A stretch of 64,000 bases of DNA from Apteryx mantelli (taxonomy: Eukaryota; Chordata; Aves; Apterygiformes; Apterygidae). Position 1 is the stretch's first letter. Every line of letters starts with the position of its first letter. The stretch covers positions 42,220,501 through 42,284,500 of the forward strand of contig NC_089980.1 in NCBI RefSeq assembly GCF_036417845.1. Reading direction: 5' to 3'. The position numbers and the translations under genes were made by a program. The notes under the pieces were generated by a model. It worked only from the letters and a program-made list of their open reading frames with translations, was not told the origin of the DNA and did no database searches. Shown here one piece after another: positions 26,701 to 38,342 of this stretch.

Positions 26701-29700
26701 GATGGAAGTCCTCCTAAAGCATCACAAATTTTGTTGGGATTGCATAAGCCTATGGCACCACCTAGCTGGAAACGCTTGTTTTTCACTTCTGAAACATCTT
26801 TTTATTCAGCTCTTGCAATATATTTAGCTAGTGCAAAGCACAGAAAGGTGGGCTAAGCAGTTGCTACTTATCTACTTATGGTCTGACCTATGATTCCCCA
26901 AATGTGTTGCAGGTCTTCTGCACATACTAGCTTATCTAACAAATCTGTTATAGGATGACTCATGAGTGCTTAGTTATATCCACTGACTTTGTCGTGAGAA
27001 CTCAGCTGTCTAAGGCTCACTTCTAATTACAAGACTGCTCATCTGAGCCGAACACCTTACTGATATTTCTTCCTTCCGAACAGGAAAACATGCTAAAGTT
27101 ATTTGTTTGTTAAATCACAAAACTGTGTTATCACTCCAAATAGAAAAAAAGAATTAGAAATCTAAAGCCAACCATGAAAAAATATATTTAGTTTAGAGTA
27201 GGGATTATAGCTGCATTTAAAAAAAAAGTTAACAAATAAGCATTCCAAACCATGGTGGTTTGCAGTGATGGAAACCATTTGTTTCTTTGGATCAAATTTG
27301 ACCAAGAGTTTCAACTTTACAGGTGGGGATAAGAAATATCAGCCTGCCCAAATGCTTTCTTTCTTTCTGCAACTTCTCAAAAACATGACAATTTTGTTTG
27401 TTTAAAAACAAAAAACTGTATTTTTCAAGTTTAAATGAAAAAGCAAAACCTGAAATGAAAGAGTTCTTTTAATAGGGGGTCAAAGAAACATTCCAACAAC
27501 ATAAAATGGTGTTTTGCATATTTTCTTTAAACAGATATTATTTTCTTTGTTAAGTTAAACCAATATTCCCTCCTTTTCTTTTCTGGATCATTTTTTATAG
27601 CCATCAAAAAAATCAAATACCCTGATATTCAGCCAATTTCACAAAGCAGGCTGGAGATGCACCAAGATATATTAATACTTTAATTGCTTTTGATATATTT
27701 CCCAGAAACCTGGCATAAAAGAAGTGAAATTTGACATTTACAAAATGGATCTTTTATGAACTCAGTGGCCTTGGATACACTTACAGTCAGAGAAGATGCT
27801 TGAGTGGTAATGGAAAGGTCTTCAGGAGTGAGTGATCATTTTATCAGAGAATAATATTTTATTTGGTGGAAGAATAGAGAGTTGATGTTTTGCTTTGTCA
27901 ATGTTCCTCTCTGGCAGAGTTCAGAAAAATCCTTCAAGGAAGATACAGTACATACTTCACAGCATACAGAATTGTTCAGGGGCTTTCTTTTTCTTAAAGA
28001 TGGTGTTTTAGACGTATCAACTTCCTTGTCTCTTTGCACTGTTAATGCAGGATGCACTTTTGCCATTGCACAAAAATACTTGGAGAAACTTATAAACAGT
28101 AGGGACTTTTCTTTCTGTATCATTATCAAAGGTGTTGCAGAAAATTTGAAATGAAAGCTTGAGCACAATTGGGACTGTGATTTCTCAGCATATAGCTAGC
28201 TCCTTCACACATATCCCCTGCTTGGTGCTTCAGAAGATTTAGTTTGGAAGCTGAAGGAAGAAAAAAGAGGAAGAAAAGAGATCATAATACCAGCACCTTA
28301 AATCTCATGCTCCAGGCCTCAAAGAAGACTAGTACAACCAAGAGGAAAGATACACCCTTTCTTCCCAAGCAGGTCGTCTATTATTAGCAACTAGCCAAGC
28401 AGTGAACAAGAGAGTTTTAAGAAAGATTAAGCACACCAAGAGGCTGCTGTTGCAGTATAGTAAGGTTAGCTGTTTGAACCACAGAGAGGTGGCTCTACCT
28501 TGCATTTCGTCAGCTCTGCTGACTTTGAAATTTAGATCCTGCTTTCCAAGTTCCATTTATTGCAAGATACACAGTCTTTTTCAAACCTTAATGAAGCTAT
28601 TGCATTCTCCTTCCCAACGTATAAGTGCATCCTGACAGCTCTGGTCCTCCCAGCCCTGCTGCTGAAGTTTCCCAGAAATGAAAAGAGCAGAAAACATTTA
28701 AGTAAGTCATGAACTTTATCAGATCTTCAGGAAGGTTTTGGATGAAGTTCAGGGCAAAGGTTTGGGACAGAATTCACTCTTCTTAATGGTAATTTGGCTT
28801 GCACTTCCAGAGTAAACAAGTGAGAGTAGCTTCTAACAGGCAAAAAAGAGCTATTGCAAAACTTTCATGATTATGGACAAATACAAAATAATTTCCTGGA
28901 TTATTATTCATCATTCATAGTTCTTCTGCCTAACTCTCCTTTCTGCTGCTTATCAAAGAATCTGCACATAGCGCTTTTGCTTCCTATCCATTATGCACTA
29001 CAACCAAGCAAGCCACGGACACTCAGAAGGCACCAAGAAATTTTCTTGCTCGTCTTGTATCCGTTCGTTCTGATACAAGTCTCTTCTTGTGCCAGCACAG
29101 TTGTTTGTGGACAACATGGTGAGATGAATTGGAGAGTTAAAACAACCTTGCATTAAGAAATGTCCTTGGATTTAATGGACCTTTATGATACTTCTCAGAG
29201 TAAACTTTAGCATACTTCTCTGAACAAAGAGCTACAGCCAAGCTATGCTGAAAGGAGTTAGCATCACACGGGGAATTTAAACACTTATCGTTTAATGAAG
29301 GTGCCTGAAAAGGTATTTAGGTGTTTATGGTATTCAGGCCTCCATTTCCACACACATTCCTCCCCACTGTCCAGCACATACACATGTGCTTCTGCTATAT
29401 GCCTGGAGACTGCTGCGTGGCTCTGACATGACTTGTCATCTCACAAGAAACACAGAAACAGAATTCACAGAATAGTAATCTATATGTCCATCTTACTTGC
29501 AGTGTCTGATTCAGTAAGCCTGACCCAATGATGCCTACCTTTCCTCAAATGAAAATCTGGGAAGAGGGAAAATCTGGTAGATTTACATGGCTCACATCCA
29601 CCCCATCCAGTAGTCAGGTTCTAATAAAATTCTACATGAAATAAAACTTTGTTATGTGTGAGCTTCATGCATTGGGCAGCTGCTTGCTGCCTACTGCACA

Positions 29701-30585
29701 GCATAATTATTAAATATTTATTAGAGTGAGAAATGGCAGTCATGTTCCCAGAGGAGCTATATAGAAATTAGGAAAAAAATTACTAAAGTAGTAGTTTGTC
29801 CTAGATGTTCTTTGATCCAATGAACAGAGAATTTTTTTCACCAGTCCCTAAATGAATAAGGGTTGCTGCTGTTTAGATTTGGTTTTAGTCCTAAAGAGGG
29901 TTTTGCAAAAGAATTCAATAACTGGATTCACTGACCATTAGTGAATTCATTTAAAATTAAGTCCCTTAGTTATTTAGTTTAAAAGGACAAACTTTGAGAG
30001 AGAAGAGAAACTTGCTGCAGCACAGGAATGTAAAATACTGAAAAGGAATATAATTTCTTCCTAATCTAAAAAAGCAGGCATAGATTTACTCAGGGAATAA
30101 GGATAGCTGTTATTGCCTTTTTGTACCTGCTGCTGCAGTATGACATAGTAGTTTCCGATATGTTTGGGCAGCCTTTATTTAGATCACAGTTGCATTTGGG
30201 CTGGTAAAATTCCATCTGGTATTTATATCCCCGTCAAGGGGAAGAAACTTTATGAAAGAGCTCTGAAGCTAACATTCACTTCCACAAGAGTATCTGAAAT
30301 GAAAATGGGTGTGAGAGGAGAAGCCTCAATCAGAAAAAAAGTTAGGCTTTGGAGATCTGAAAGCATAAGTACAAACGTAGTTGGAAAACATCAGTGTGTG
30401 TCAGAGTTTGCAGAGGATATTAAAATAAATGCCAAATGTTGCTTAGCTATAGAAACAGAAACAACATGGAAACAACTGACCCAAGTTTGACGGCAGGGTT
30501 CTTTAACAAGTTATGCCATCTAGTCTTGAATGGTTCCATGTGACCTGAGAATAGAATATTATATTTTCTATTTAAGAAATGGGTG

Positions 30586-31470
30586 ATGGCGTGATTCAGG
30601 CAGCCTCAGGTCTATTAGTTTGACCTCAGCTGCATGCAAGACTTTATTCTCTCCTCCACAATTTTCTCTAACAGTATAAAGGTACCTGGAAAACAGAATA
30701 AAACATATCCTGATCTTAACAAATTAAATTGTACAGACTAATTGAATAGCTTCTTTAGTAAGATGTACACTTTTTCAGAGAAAATAAATCATATAAAATT
30801 TTAGTTTAAGAAAAATGGTGCTGGATGAAAAATGGTGCTAGGTGAAAAATGATTAAGATGAAGAGAAGGGGATTAGTCGATAACAATGTAACAAACTAAA
30901 AAGGATGAAGAACATCATGCTGGAAGAGAAAGTTTAGAAAGAAATGGCTAGTAGAGCTCTTCAAGATATGTTTTGGGATTTCTCTTATCAATTATTTTCA
31001 CTAATGAAGCTGATGAAATTTGCTGCATACACTTTGCAGCCATTAGCAAATCAGAGGAAGTGTTGAATATCAGACAGGTAGAACTGGATTACCATGAGGC
31101 CCAGAATAATAGAAATGCAATGAAATTAAATAGCTCAAAACAAATAGTCATGCACTTACAGCATAAATTATTGCTAGTTCCTTAACAATGAAATGACAGA
31201 AGATCCTGTATGTACTAGTTAATCATCGGCTTTCTATTACCACCCATATGACAGTCTTCAAAAGGACGAATGTATCTTGGGATCATGTCAGAAAGAGATT
31301 TCCAGTAGCAAGGAAGGATTGTACTGAGGAAAGATTAATTTTACTATATAAGGCAGAGTTTGTATTTAAGCAGCTGTGAGGATGTATCCTGGAATATACC
31401 TATAGCTAGCCAGTTGAAGAAAAGGATTTTCTTCTTTCTTAATAGTGGAAAGGTGCAAATGGAGGGTTGG
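30586..31470 (+). mobile_element. Ancient CR1-family LINE fragment (reverse-transcriptase region)
   Basis: Several blocks follow the coding region of old CR1 elements in the right order: TAGTTTGACCTCAGCTGCAT near 30617, TTTTGGGATTTCTCTTATCA near 30970, a GATGAAATTTGCTGC block near 31010, AATAGAAATGCAATGAAATT near 31108, TCATGCACTTACAG near 31148, GGGATCATGTCAGAAAGAGA near 31280 with TTTCCAGTAGCAAGGAAGG after it, ATATAAGGCAGAGTTTG near 31345, and GGATGTATCCTGGAATATAC near 31379. The frame is heavily broken. It may extend to a worn 3' end near 32003 (next entry). Confidence 0.65.
30810..30851 (+). repeat. 17-bp tandem repeat, 2.5 copies
   Basis: GAAAAATGGTGCTGGAT, GAAAAATGGTGCTAGGT and a partial GAAAAATG follow each other. 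The array lies inside the ancient CR1 fragment and probably arose by slippage there. Confidence 0.9.
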
Positions 31471-31924
31471 GTCACATGCTAAAATGATCAACATATGTGC
31501 CATGTCTACTGGCACTGGGAGTTTGTAGCATTGCTCTGTAGCTGAAGGCATCCAGGAATGGCTTTGCCAAAAAGCAGCAACACTCACAGGGCTCACTGCA
31601 CCCAAAGAATAGGAAGAAACAGCTCTAGTTGCCCAAGAGCAAAATGAATTATGGTAGAACAAGTGCAGAGAAAGACTTTCTATTTCTCTATTCAGGCTAA
31701 TAACACGTCTAGTAAGAGCAGTCTAGAAGAGGTGTTTCTCTTTCATCTGGTCAGAGGAGGGATAGTTATGAATGCAAAGCAGGGGAAAGATGTATGTAAG
31801 AGAGATGCCAACTTGCGCATAAACTGATGAGTAAGGTTTTTTTAGGTGAAAACTTAGAAGGTTTATGACCATCAGAGTCCTGAGCTTCTAAATCAGTTTT
31901 CCAGCAACAGTAAAGGTGCAAGTT

Positions 31925-32003
31925 TGTGATGTGGCCATCTGCAACAGCAAGGGACTCACCTTGATGACCTTCTAAATCCTTCCCAGTCCCGCTAAGTTTC
32001 ATA
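31925..32003 (+). mobile_element. Possible worn CR1 3' end
   Basis: GGGACTCACCTTGATGACCT followed by CTTCCCAGTCCCGC and TTTCATAG parallels the CR1 tail order GGACTCGATGATCTT, CCTTCCAACC, ATTCTATG. If correct, it could be the tail of the old CR1 that begins near 30.59 kb, making one long fragment of about 1.4 kb. The DNA between (31470-31925) is too diverged for me to join them with confidence. Confidence 0.4.
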
Positions 32004-34727
32004 GGAAAAATTTCCAGCCAGCTTTCCCCTGCAAACCCCTTTCCTTTCTCCACTGATATGCACACTTGTGATTATTGGAGGTCAAAGCAATCTGAAAAGG
32101 AGACAAAGAGGTGCTAACAGGCAGTGAGATAGAATTGTAAAACTCTAACAAGCAACTTGGAGTCTCTTGGGAAGATAAGCAAAGAGAGTCTGAAATACTG
32201 GTGGTTCTTTTTTTGGTTTCACCTTTGTTGGATTCTATCTGGTTTTAGAATTAACTTTTGCATATTTTCCTTCTCCAGACTCACAGTCTGCATGTGAATT
32301 GAATAAAGTCTTTGTAAACTTCCTCAAGACCGACTTAATATCCTAATCATGAATAAATTAGGAGGGCTAGGGGCATATCCTTCCTACTAATCCAAGAACA
32401 AAAATTTTTCTTCATTTTAGCTGGAGCAAAATTGGATCAAAGGGCTCAATACTCTGTAGCCTTGTTCACTCATACAGTCATTTACCAGTGCAAGATGATT
32501 GAGAATTACTGTGCAAGGCAGAAGCCAATGATGAAACAACTGCTTGGATTATACTTTCTACTTTAAAAAAGGACTCTCTGTTCCCCCTCAAACATCAATT
32601 GTATTAACAGATAGCATGAGTTGTTAAATAGTTTAGTCCTTCTGAAGTAGCAGATGAGTTGGTTGCTGAATTGCCTTTTTCCAAGGGGAGCATGCTCTGC
32701 TGAAAATTTTTCTGAAGTCTAACTGTTTTATGGGAAATTTCTGAGGAAAAGTTTAATGTTATTTTGTTATATTTTGCATATTTTTTGCAAATATAAAAAA
32801 GGAAATATATGGGGGGAAGAAACTACAAACACCCACCACATCTAAAGTGACAATACAGAAGTGAACAGATCAAATACGCTCTTGAAAGGCACTCAAGATT
32901 ACAGACCAAAAATGACAGAGTAGAATGATACAGAGATTATAATGTTTCATTTAATATTACCGATATGTTTTGTTCCAATAAAGTAAAACAGATTTAATTT
33001 GGTTTTGTTCTTCCTTGCATATTAATCACCTTAAAGAGAATGCTTTAATATGGCTATGTTCTAGATTATAATTTTCTGTGCTAGTCAAATGTTTTGACAG
33101 CACAAACTACACTGAAGTTTCCAGAACATTTCTTTGCTAAGAATTTCCTTTTCATGACCCACTATTAGTTAATGATTTACAGAAAGTGGAGTCACTCCTG
33201 CTGGGTGGAGATAGAGACGCAGGACTCACTAGGTCCTGCAGGATTTGGTGTCATTCATTTTTGTCATTTCTGTCTCTTTTCCCACCTCCCTGGCCCTGCA
33301 TTCTGTTCCCTGTTCTGGACACAGGCATGTTTTGCTGTTAGAACAAAGAAGCACTAGGACACCTTGCCTCTGTGACAGAAAAGGGGATTTTGCATCGCAG
33401 TGCTGTGACAGTTTCACTGTAACATTACTTCTTCATCACCCCTAAGAGCTAAATAAACGAAACACTGGCACAGTTAACAAGTGGGCAGATGATGCAGCTG
33501 CACTGTGCCGGGGCTGGAGGATCCCGGCTACCAGACTGCAACAATGGGAGAAGGCAGAACCAAGCACTGGCAGTAAAGATAAAGCAGGGTTCTTATTTCA
33601 TGTCCTTAACGAGGGCTTGTATTTGGTCTGTGTAACAGCTATCCCATCACTCCTTCCAAAACTGAGACAGTAGTGCACAACAAACACAGTGCAGATTCCA
33701 GTGCTGGCGGTAAAGTGGTAGCTCCAGAAACAACAATTTCATCAGTGCTTTGCTGCACCCACACAAATTATCCTTGCCAGGATGCAGATACTGTGGCATT
33801 ATGTCTGTGCTTCTCCTGATCTGAGCTGGTACCTCTGCAGAGCCAGGCAATGTACCGTGTGATTGTATCTGCTCCATTAGCTTAAGCAGGGTCCTGGCCC
33901 CACTGCATTGTGCAGTAAAGACAGTGTGTCCAGCGTGAAAAGAGCAGAGTTACTCTGTGGAAACCTTGCTGTAACAAAAGCTTTTTAAGGCAGGTCTTCT
34001 TAAATGATAAGACTTGTAAACTGAGAAAAAAGGAGTTTCTCTGAACCATCAACAGATGAGGCACAGCGCTGCTTTTATATTTGACCCAAAGTCACCTCTG
34101 ATTCAAAATTCATTAGTGGAGAAGGGATCTGAACTATTTCCTATCACCCACAGCTTTGCCAAAGAGCAAAGCAAAAAAGCATACAATGAAGTTCATATAA
34201 GTGATTGAAGGCAAAATAAATTAGGTTAATATAATCAAATAAATGTGAGGATTTAATCAGACTGATTAAATCAATGTTCCTTACAAAATGAGGGGAGAAA
34301 GGAACCAGGAAGGAAGTTATTTTGTTTAGTTACCAGACCTCGTTGCTGTAGAGAATTATGAACTGTTATTGGGATGGGTGTACAGTCAGATTCTAGCCAA
34401 ACAGCTACAGGGAGAGTCAAATCATTTCCAGATTGGAATTAATGTCACAAGTTCAGCTTCTGAAATTACAGGTAGTGAGGTGATAGACCTTTTCCCAGAG
34501 GCAGTGTTACACACAAGGAAAAAATACAGTTCAAAGAGACATCACTTGTTCATATGACAATAGCAGGACATCTCAGGACAATCATAGGACCTAACCTATA
34601 AAATATATGAACATCTGATGTTTTCTAACAAAGGCTGTCCTTGTGATATCTGCAGCATTTTTCTGTAGGTGTGAGTATCTACTTCTACTCACTAATAAAT
34701 GCTTCTCTCACTCCCCTCATCCCACAT

Positions 34728-34888
34728 GCAGAGCAGGCAGATGGGAGGGTTGGAATTTAAAGGAAAGGAATTAGGAAAAAGGAGGCTAGAAAAGGAGTTG
34801 GACAGTAGGACAGGCGGGCAGAAGCTGAGAGAGGAATATAAGAGAATGGAAGAGATGAGAAGGCCAAAAAACATGGAGAAGGGCATGT
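34728..34888 (+). repeat. Purine-rich tract
   Basis: About 160 bases dominated by A and G on the + strand, with GGA, GAA and AGG units but no clean period. It gives chance open frames on both strands (such as 34699-34896), with biased Lys/Glu/Arg or Ser/Pro/Leu composition. Confidence 0.65.
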
Positions 34889-37800
34889 GTGTATAGTAAT
34901 GAATGAAGACTGAGCAGAGAGGGATACCAGAACTTGGACTCTTTCCTTACATACTTGGTTTTGCAACTGTAACACAGGGACGGGCTGTGGAGGGGAAAAC
35001 TCTATAATGGGAAGGGGAAGATGCATTTTTGCAGCTGGGTGTTGACTCCCAACAGTGGACATGTGAAACTACAAAGCAGTAATGCCATCTAGTAAGTCAG
35101 TTAGATGTCCTTCTGTACCTTTGGACTGATAGTCTTTTTTTTCCTTTTCTCTTCTTGCCTTAAGTAAAATTACTGTTTTCCACAAGTTACTATGCTGGAC
35201 TGCAGAGACAGCTGCAATTATGTGGACAAAACAATGTCTTGTTAAAGCACTCTGGAATCTAATGGAACAATTACACAGTTTAATTGAAAAGTTGCAAAAT
35301 CTTTATAGAAATTTCAGGTCTCTAAGGTTTTATGGGTGTTTGGCTCCAGGCTTCTTGACTGTGGGAGTCAGTTTCAGCTGTATCCAAAATCTAAGGTGAA
35401 TACTAAAATAAGTATTTTAGTTTCCCTTCTCTGCTATATCCTTGTTTCATCCTTCTTTCTCTCTCCATTTTCTGTTATGCTGCATTTAACAAAAAGGCTC
35501 AGCCTTCCACATGGGTAGCACACAAGAGTGCTGTGTATGGAGATGAAGGATTTTCACAACAGCAAGACGCAGGCTTACAGGCCGTAGCTGCCAAACATTG
35601 TTGGATGTCTTTTGGAACAGGAATATTTCATCAAGATAAAGTTATTTTTCTCAGTCAGAGAATTTACAACTGCTGCATGTTTTCTGCTTACAGCAGAGCT
35701 GTTGTCATGAGGCAACTCTCCACTGGCCAAGATAGAAAGAGCTTTCCAGTGAACAAGGGCCAATGACTCCAGTGAATCTTCATTCAGGCCACAGAGTTTA
35801 CATTAGACCAGCCTGTTCCACTTTTGATTTTATAATTTATTTTAACCTTATACCCACAGTGTTTTAACCTGAAATAACTGGGTAAAGAGATCAGATTTCC
35901 AGGGCTGGGCTCCTAATGAACACATCCCTAGCCACAAGGAAATACAAGGCCAACAGAGGGCTCTAAATGCACCCTTCCTGTGAAATGAATAACCCATTCT
36001 CACATCTCCACAACAGAGTATTTCAGAGACTCCGTGGTTAGCGAGTTACAAGGTCTGGGCAATTACCACCACACTGGATGAAAGCTTTAAAAGAGCAGCT
36101 ACTGCAGAAAATAAAGCCTATGACCTCTCATATTTAGTGGGCATAGTTGTCATAACCTTTGAAACCTCTGCCCTGATGGCTTCTCTGAGGTTAGAGTGGG
36201 TGTCATTGTTCAGATAGCTAGTTCTCAAGGGCTTGATTTTCTGTAACCTTATAGATTATTTGTAATCATTGATGTCAAGGGGAGTGAAAGGGAATGGGAG
36301 TACAGAATTCTCTTCTCCTATAAACACAGCATCTCAGGCCCATTTTTCCTTCATCTAAGTGACTAAACAAGGCACAATAAAGTAATGATCCCCTGACTGG
36401 AAACTCAAAGAAAGCTTTTCCAAGTCATTGTCATGTATTCTCGTATAAAAACATAGCTTAGAAACTGGCAATAGGGAAAGCACTGGGAAGAGATCAGGGA
36501 GTGAACCTGTTAACAGCTCCTTCCTGTCTTTTTTTTATAAGATGATAGCCAAAAATGTGAGAGAAGGAAACATTCAGTGAAGACGTAGCTTGCTTTATCA
36601 CAGTTACTTATTGTGACTTGCAAGAACTGAACAGAACTGTAGTGCCTAGGGGATCTGAAGTGATAGAGAAATATCTGTGAAATGCTAAATCTGGAAGTGA
36701 CCTACAGTATCTGCAAAAATACAATCTTTGATATAAACATCTACAAAACAAAAATGCCAACAGCCCACAAAGATGCCCTAATGCTTTTATTTTTGTGTTT
36801 TGTTCCTTTTTTTGCCTTGCAACTTGCTAACTTGATAAAGCTCTTTGGATACAAATTAACTTTCTCAGAGTGCTTTTTGGTACAGTTGCACTTACCTTGA
36901 GGGGATGCTTTAACAGACTGGAAGTTGACTTGTTTCACTGAAACAAGCAAAGAAATAAGCAAAAAAGAAATCCCCTCATGGGTAGATTAAGACGCCAGCT
37001 ATAAATGCTATCATAGTGTTGTGAAAGTTTCAGCATAGGTATACTTCAGAGCCCACACAAAACTTAATCCATTTCCAAACTGTATCAAACACTTTCAGCA
37101 CAAAAAAAATCTCAAAGGACTGCACTCTTAATTATTGTTATGATGGGATATGAAGAAGGGGTTTTGTTGTTACTGATGAACTTTTTTGCTTCAAAGCAAA
37201 TGATGTGGGAGATGATACCCATTATATTTCATAAGAATTTTTTTGCTAATACTTCAGGACAAAGCCATTTGGATTTTACTCCATCAGGCCATTTGGAGTT
37301 TAATTCTCCCCTTTTGAAGTCCTGTAATTTTCTTAGAGCGAGGGAGGGAGAAATCTTCCTCTTAGAGTAGATGAAGATTGAGAACTGGAATTGCACTTCC
37401 AGGAAAAAGGGAGATCATGATCTGTGTTATGTCCAAAATATCATTGTATCATCAGGTCTGAGAATCATCACCTTGACCCATTGCCATGTGCTTCAAGTGT
37501 CCATGGTGTTGATATGTAATGTACCATCATGTACCTCCAAAATGTAGTTAACTTCAACTCTGTAAATTAGGTAGGATTTTCTTAAAACAGGAAAGGAGGA
37601 ATGGGAGTTACTCAAGGGAGGAGAGGGAAGAGGAAAAATGGCACTGGAAGCCCAGAGCACTTGAGGGAAGGTGAAAAGAAGTGTTTTCTAACACCTGGTT
37701 CTCCCTTTTGCCATCTCCTTGAATTCTGTCAGACATGAAAAAATGTAAGCATGCTAACAGATTAACCCCAGGCCTAGAACTGCAGCTACCTGGCTGCAAG

Positions 37801-38240
37801 CTACAAGCCTACCCAAAGTTAAGCTGAGACAGTGTATGACCGTCTAAACTTTTCTTTGGGCATGTCTGTGCCACCCTTGTGTGGTGGGGTTGTTCTGTAT
37901 CACTATGTTCATTCTGTTTATAGTTCTCAGGATTTAAACATGACAAGCATCCAGTTAGACCAGCAAAGCTGTCGTGGTCAGGCCATAAATGCCCTGTTTA
38001 TCATGAACTTTGTCTAAAGAACAGAACTGTGCAATTTTGCTTCAGGTAAACAAAAGATCAGCCGTTGTCCTTCATGGAGATTTTAGTTACAAAATGGGAG
38101 GCTTAAAAGTGCAACTATTCCTCGACTGGGACATGCTGAGGGCATGATGATGTTATTTCATGTAGAGGAAGGAAACCAACAGAGAAAGGAATGGTTCCAC
38201 TTACACAAAAAGGTCAAGCTCATAGAAAAACTTTTTCCAC

Positions 38241-38342
38241 ATTTTTCTTTTTTGTTCTTTCTTTCTATTCCTCCTTCCCCTTATTTTCCTTTTCTACTGT
38301 ATTTCACCCTCTTTTTTATGCATTGCTTAATTCCCTTTCTGT
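38241..38342 (+). repeat. Pyrimidine-rich tract
   Basis: About 100 bases that are almost all C and T on the + strand (TTTTTTGTTCTTTCTTTC, TCCTCCTTCCCC and similar). No gene or transposon is recognisable with it; it is low-complexity intergenic sequence. Confidence 0.75.

Larger units (their letters stand above)
13041..30585. other. Intergenic DNA, no gene recognised
   Basis: Outside the MIR, CR1, inverted-repeat and microsatellite entries, I see only AT-rich single-copy-looking sequence. Frames of about 90-110 codons occur on both strands over the same bases (for example 27836-28168), which argues for chance. Non-coding conservation cannot be judged from one sequence. Confidence 0.7.

Noticed and set aside
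27836..28168. Overlapping frames of 90 and 110 codons on opposite strands
   Set aside because: Both cover the same bases, neither has a domain, and chance frames of this size are expected in 64 kb.
29281..29340. GGTGCCTGAAAAGGTATTTA-like segment resembling an old reptilian repeat
   Set aside because: Too short and too diverged to separate from chance.
33460..33560. GTGGGCAGATGATGCAGCTG stretch resembling a CR1 reverse-transcriptase block
   Set aside because: Only one short block is similar and the neighbouring CR1 blocks are missing.
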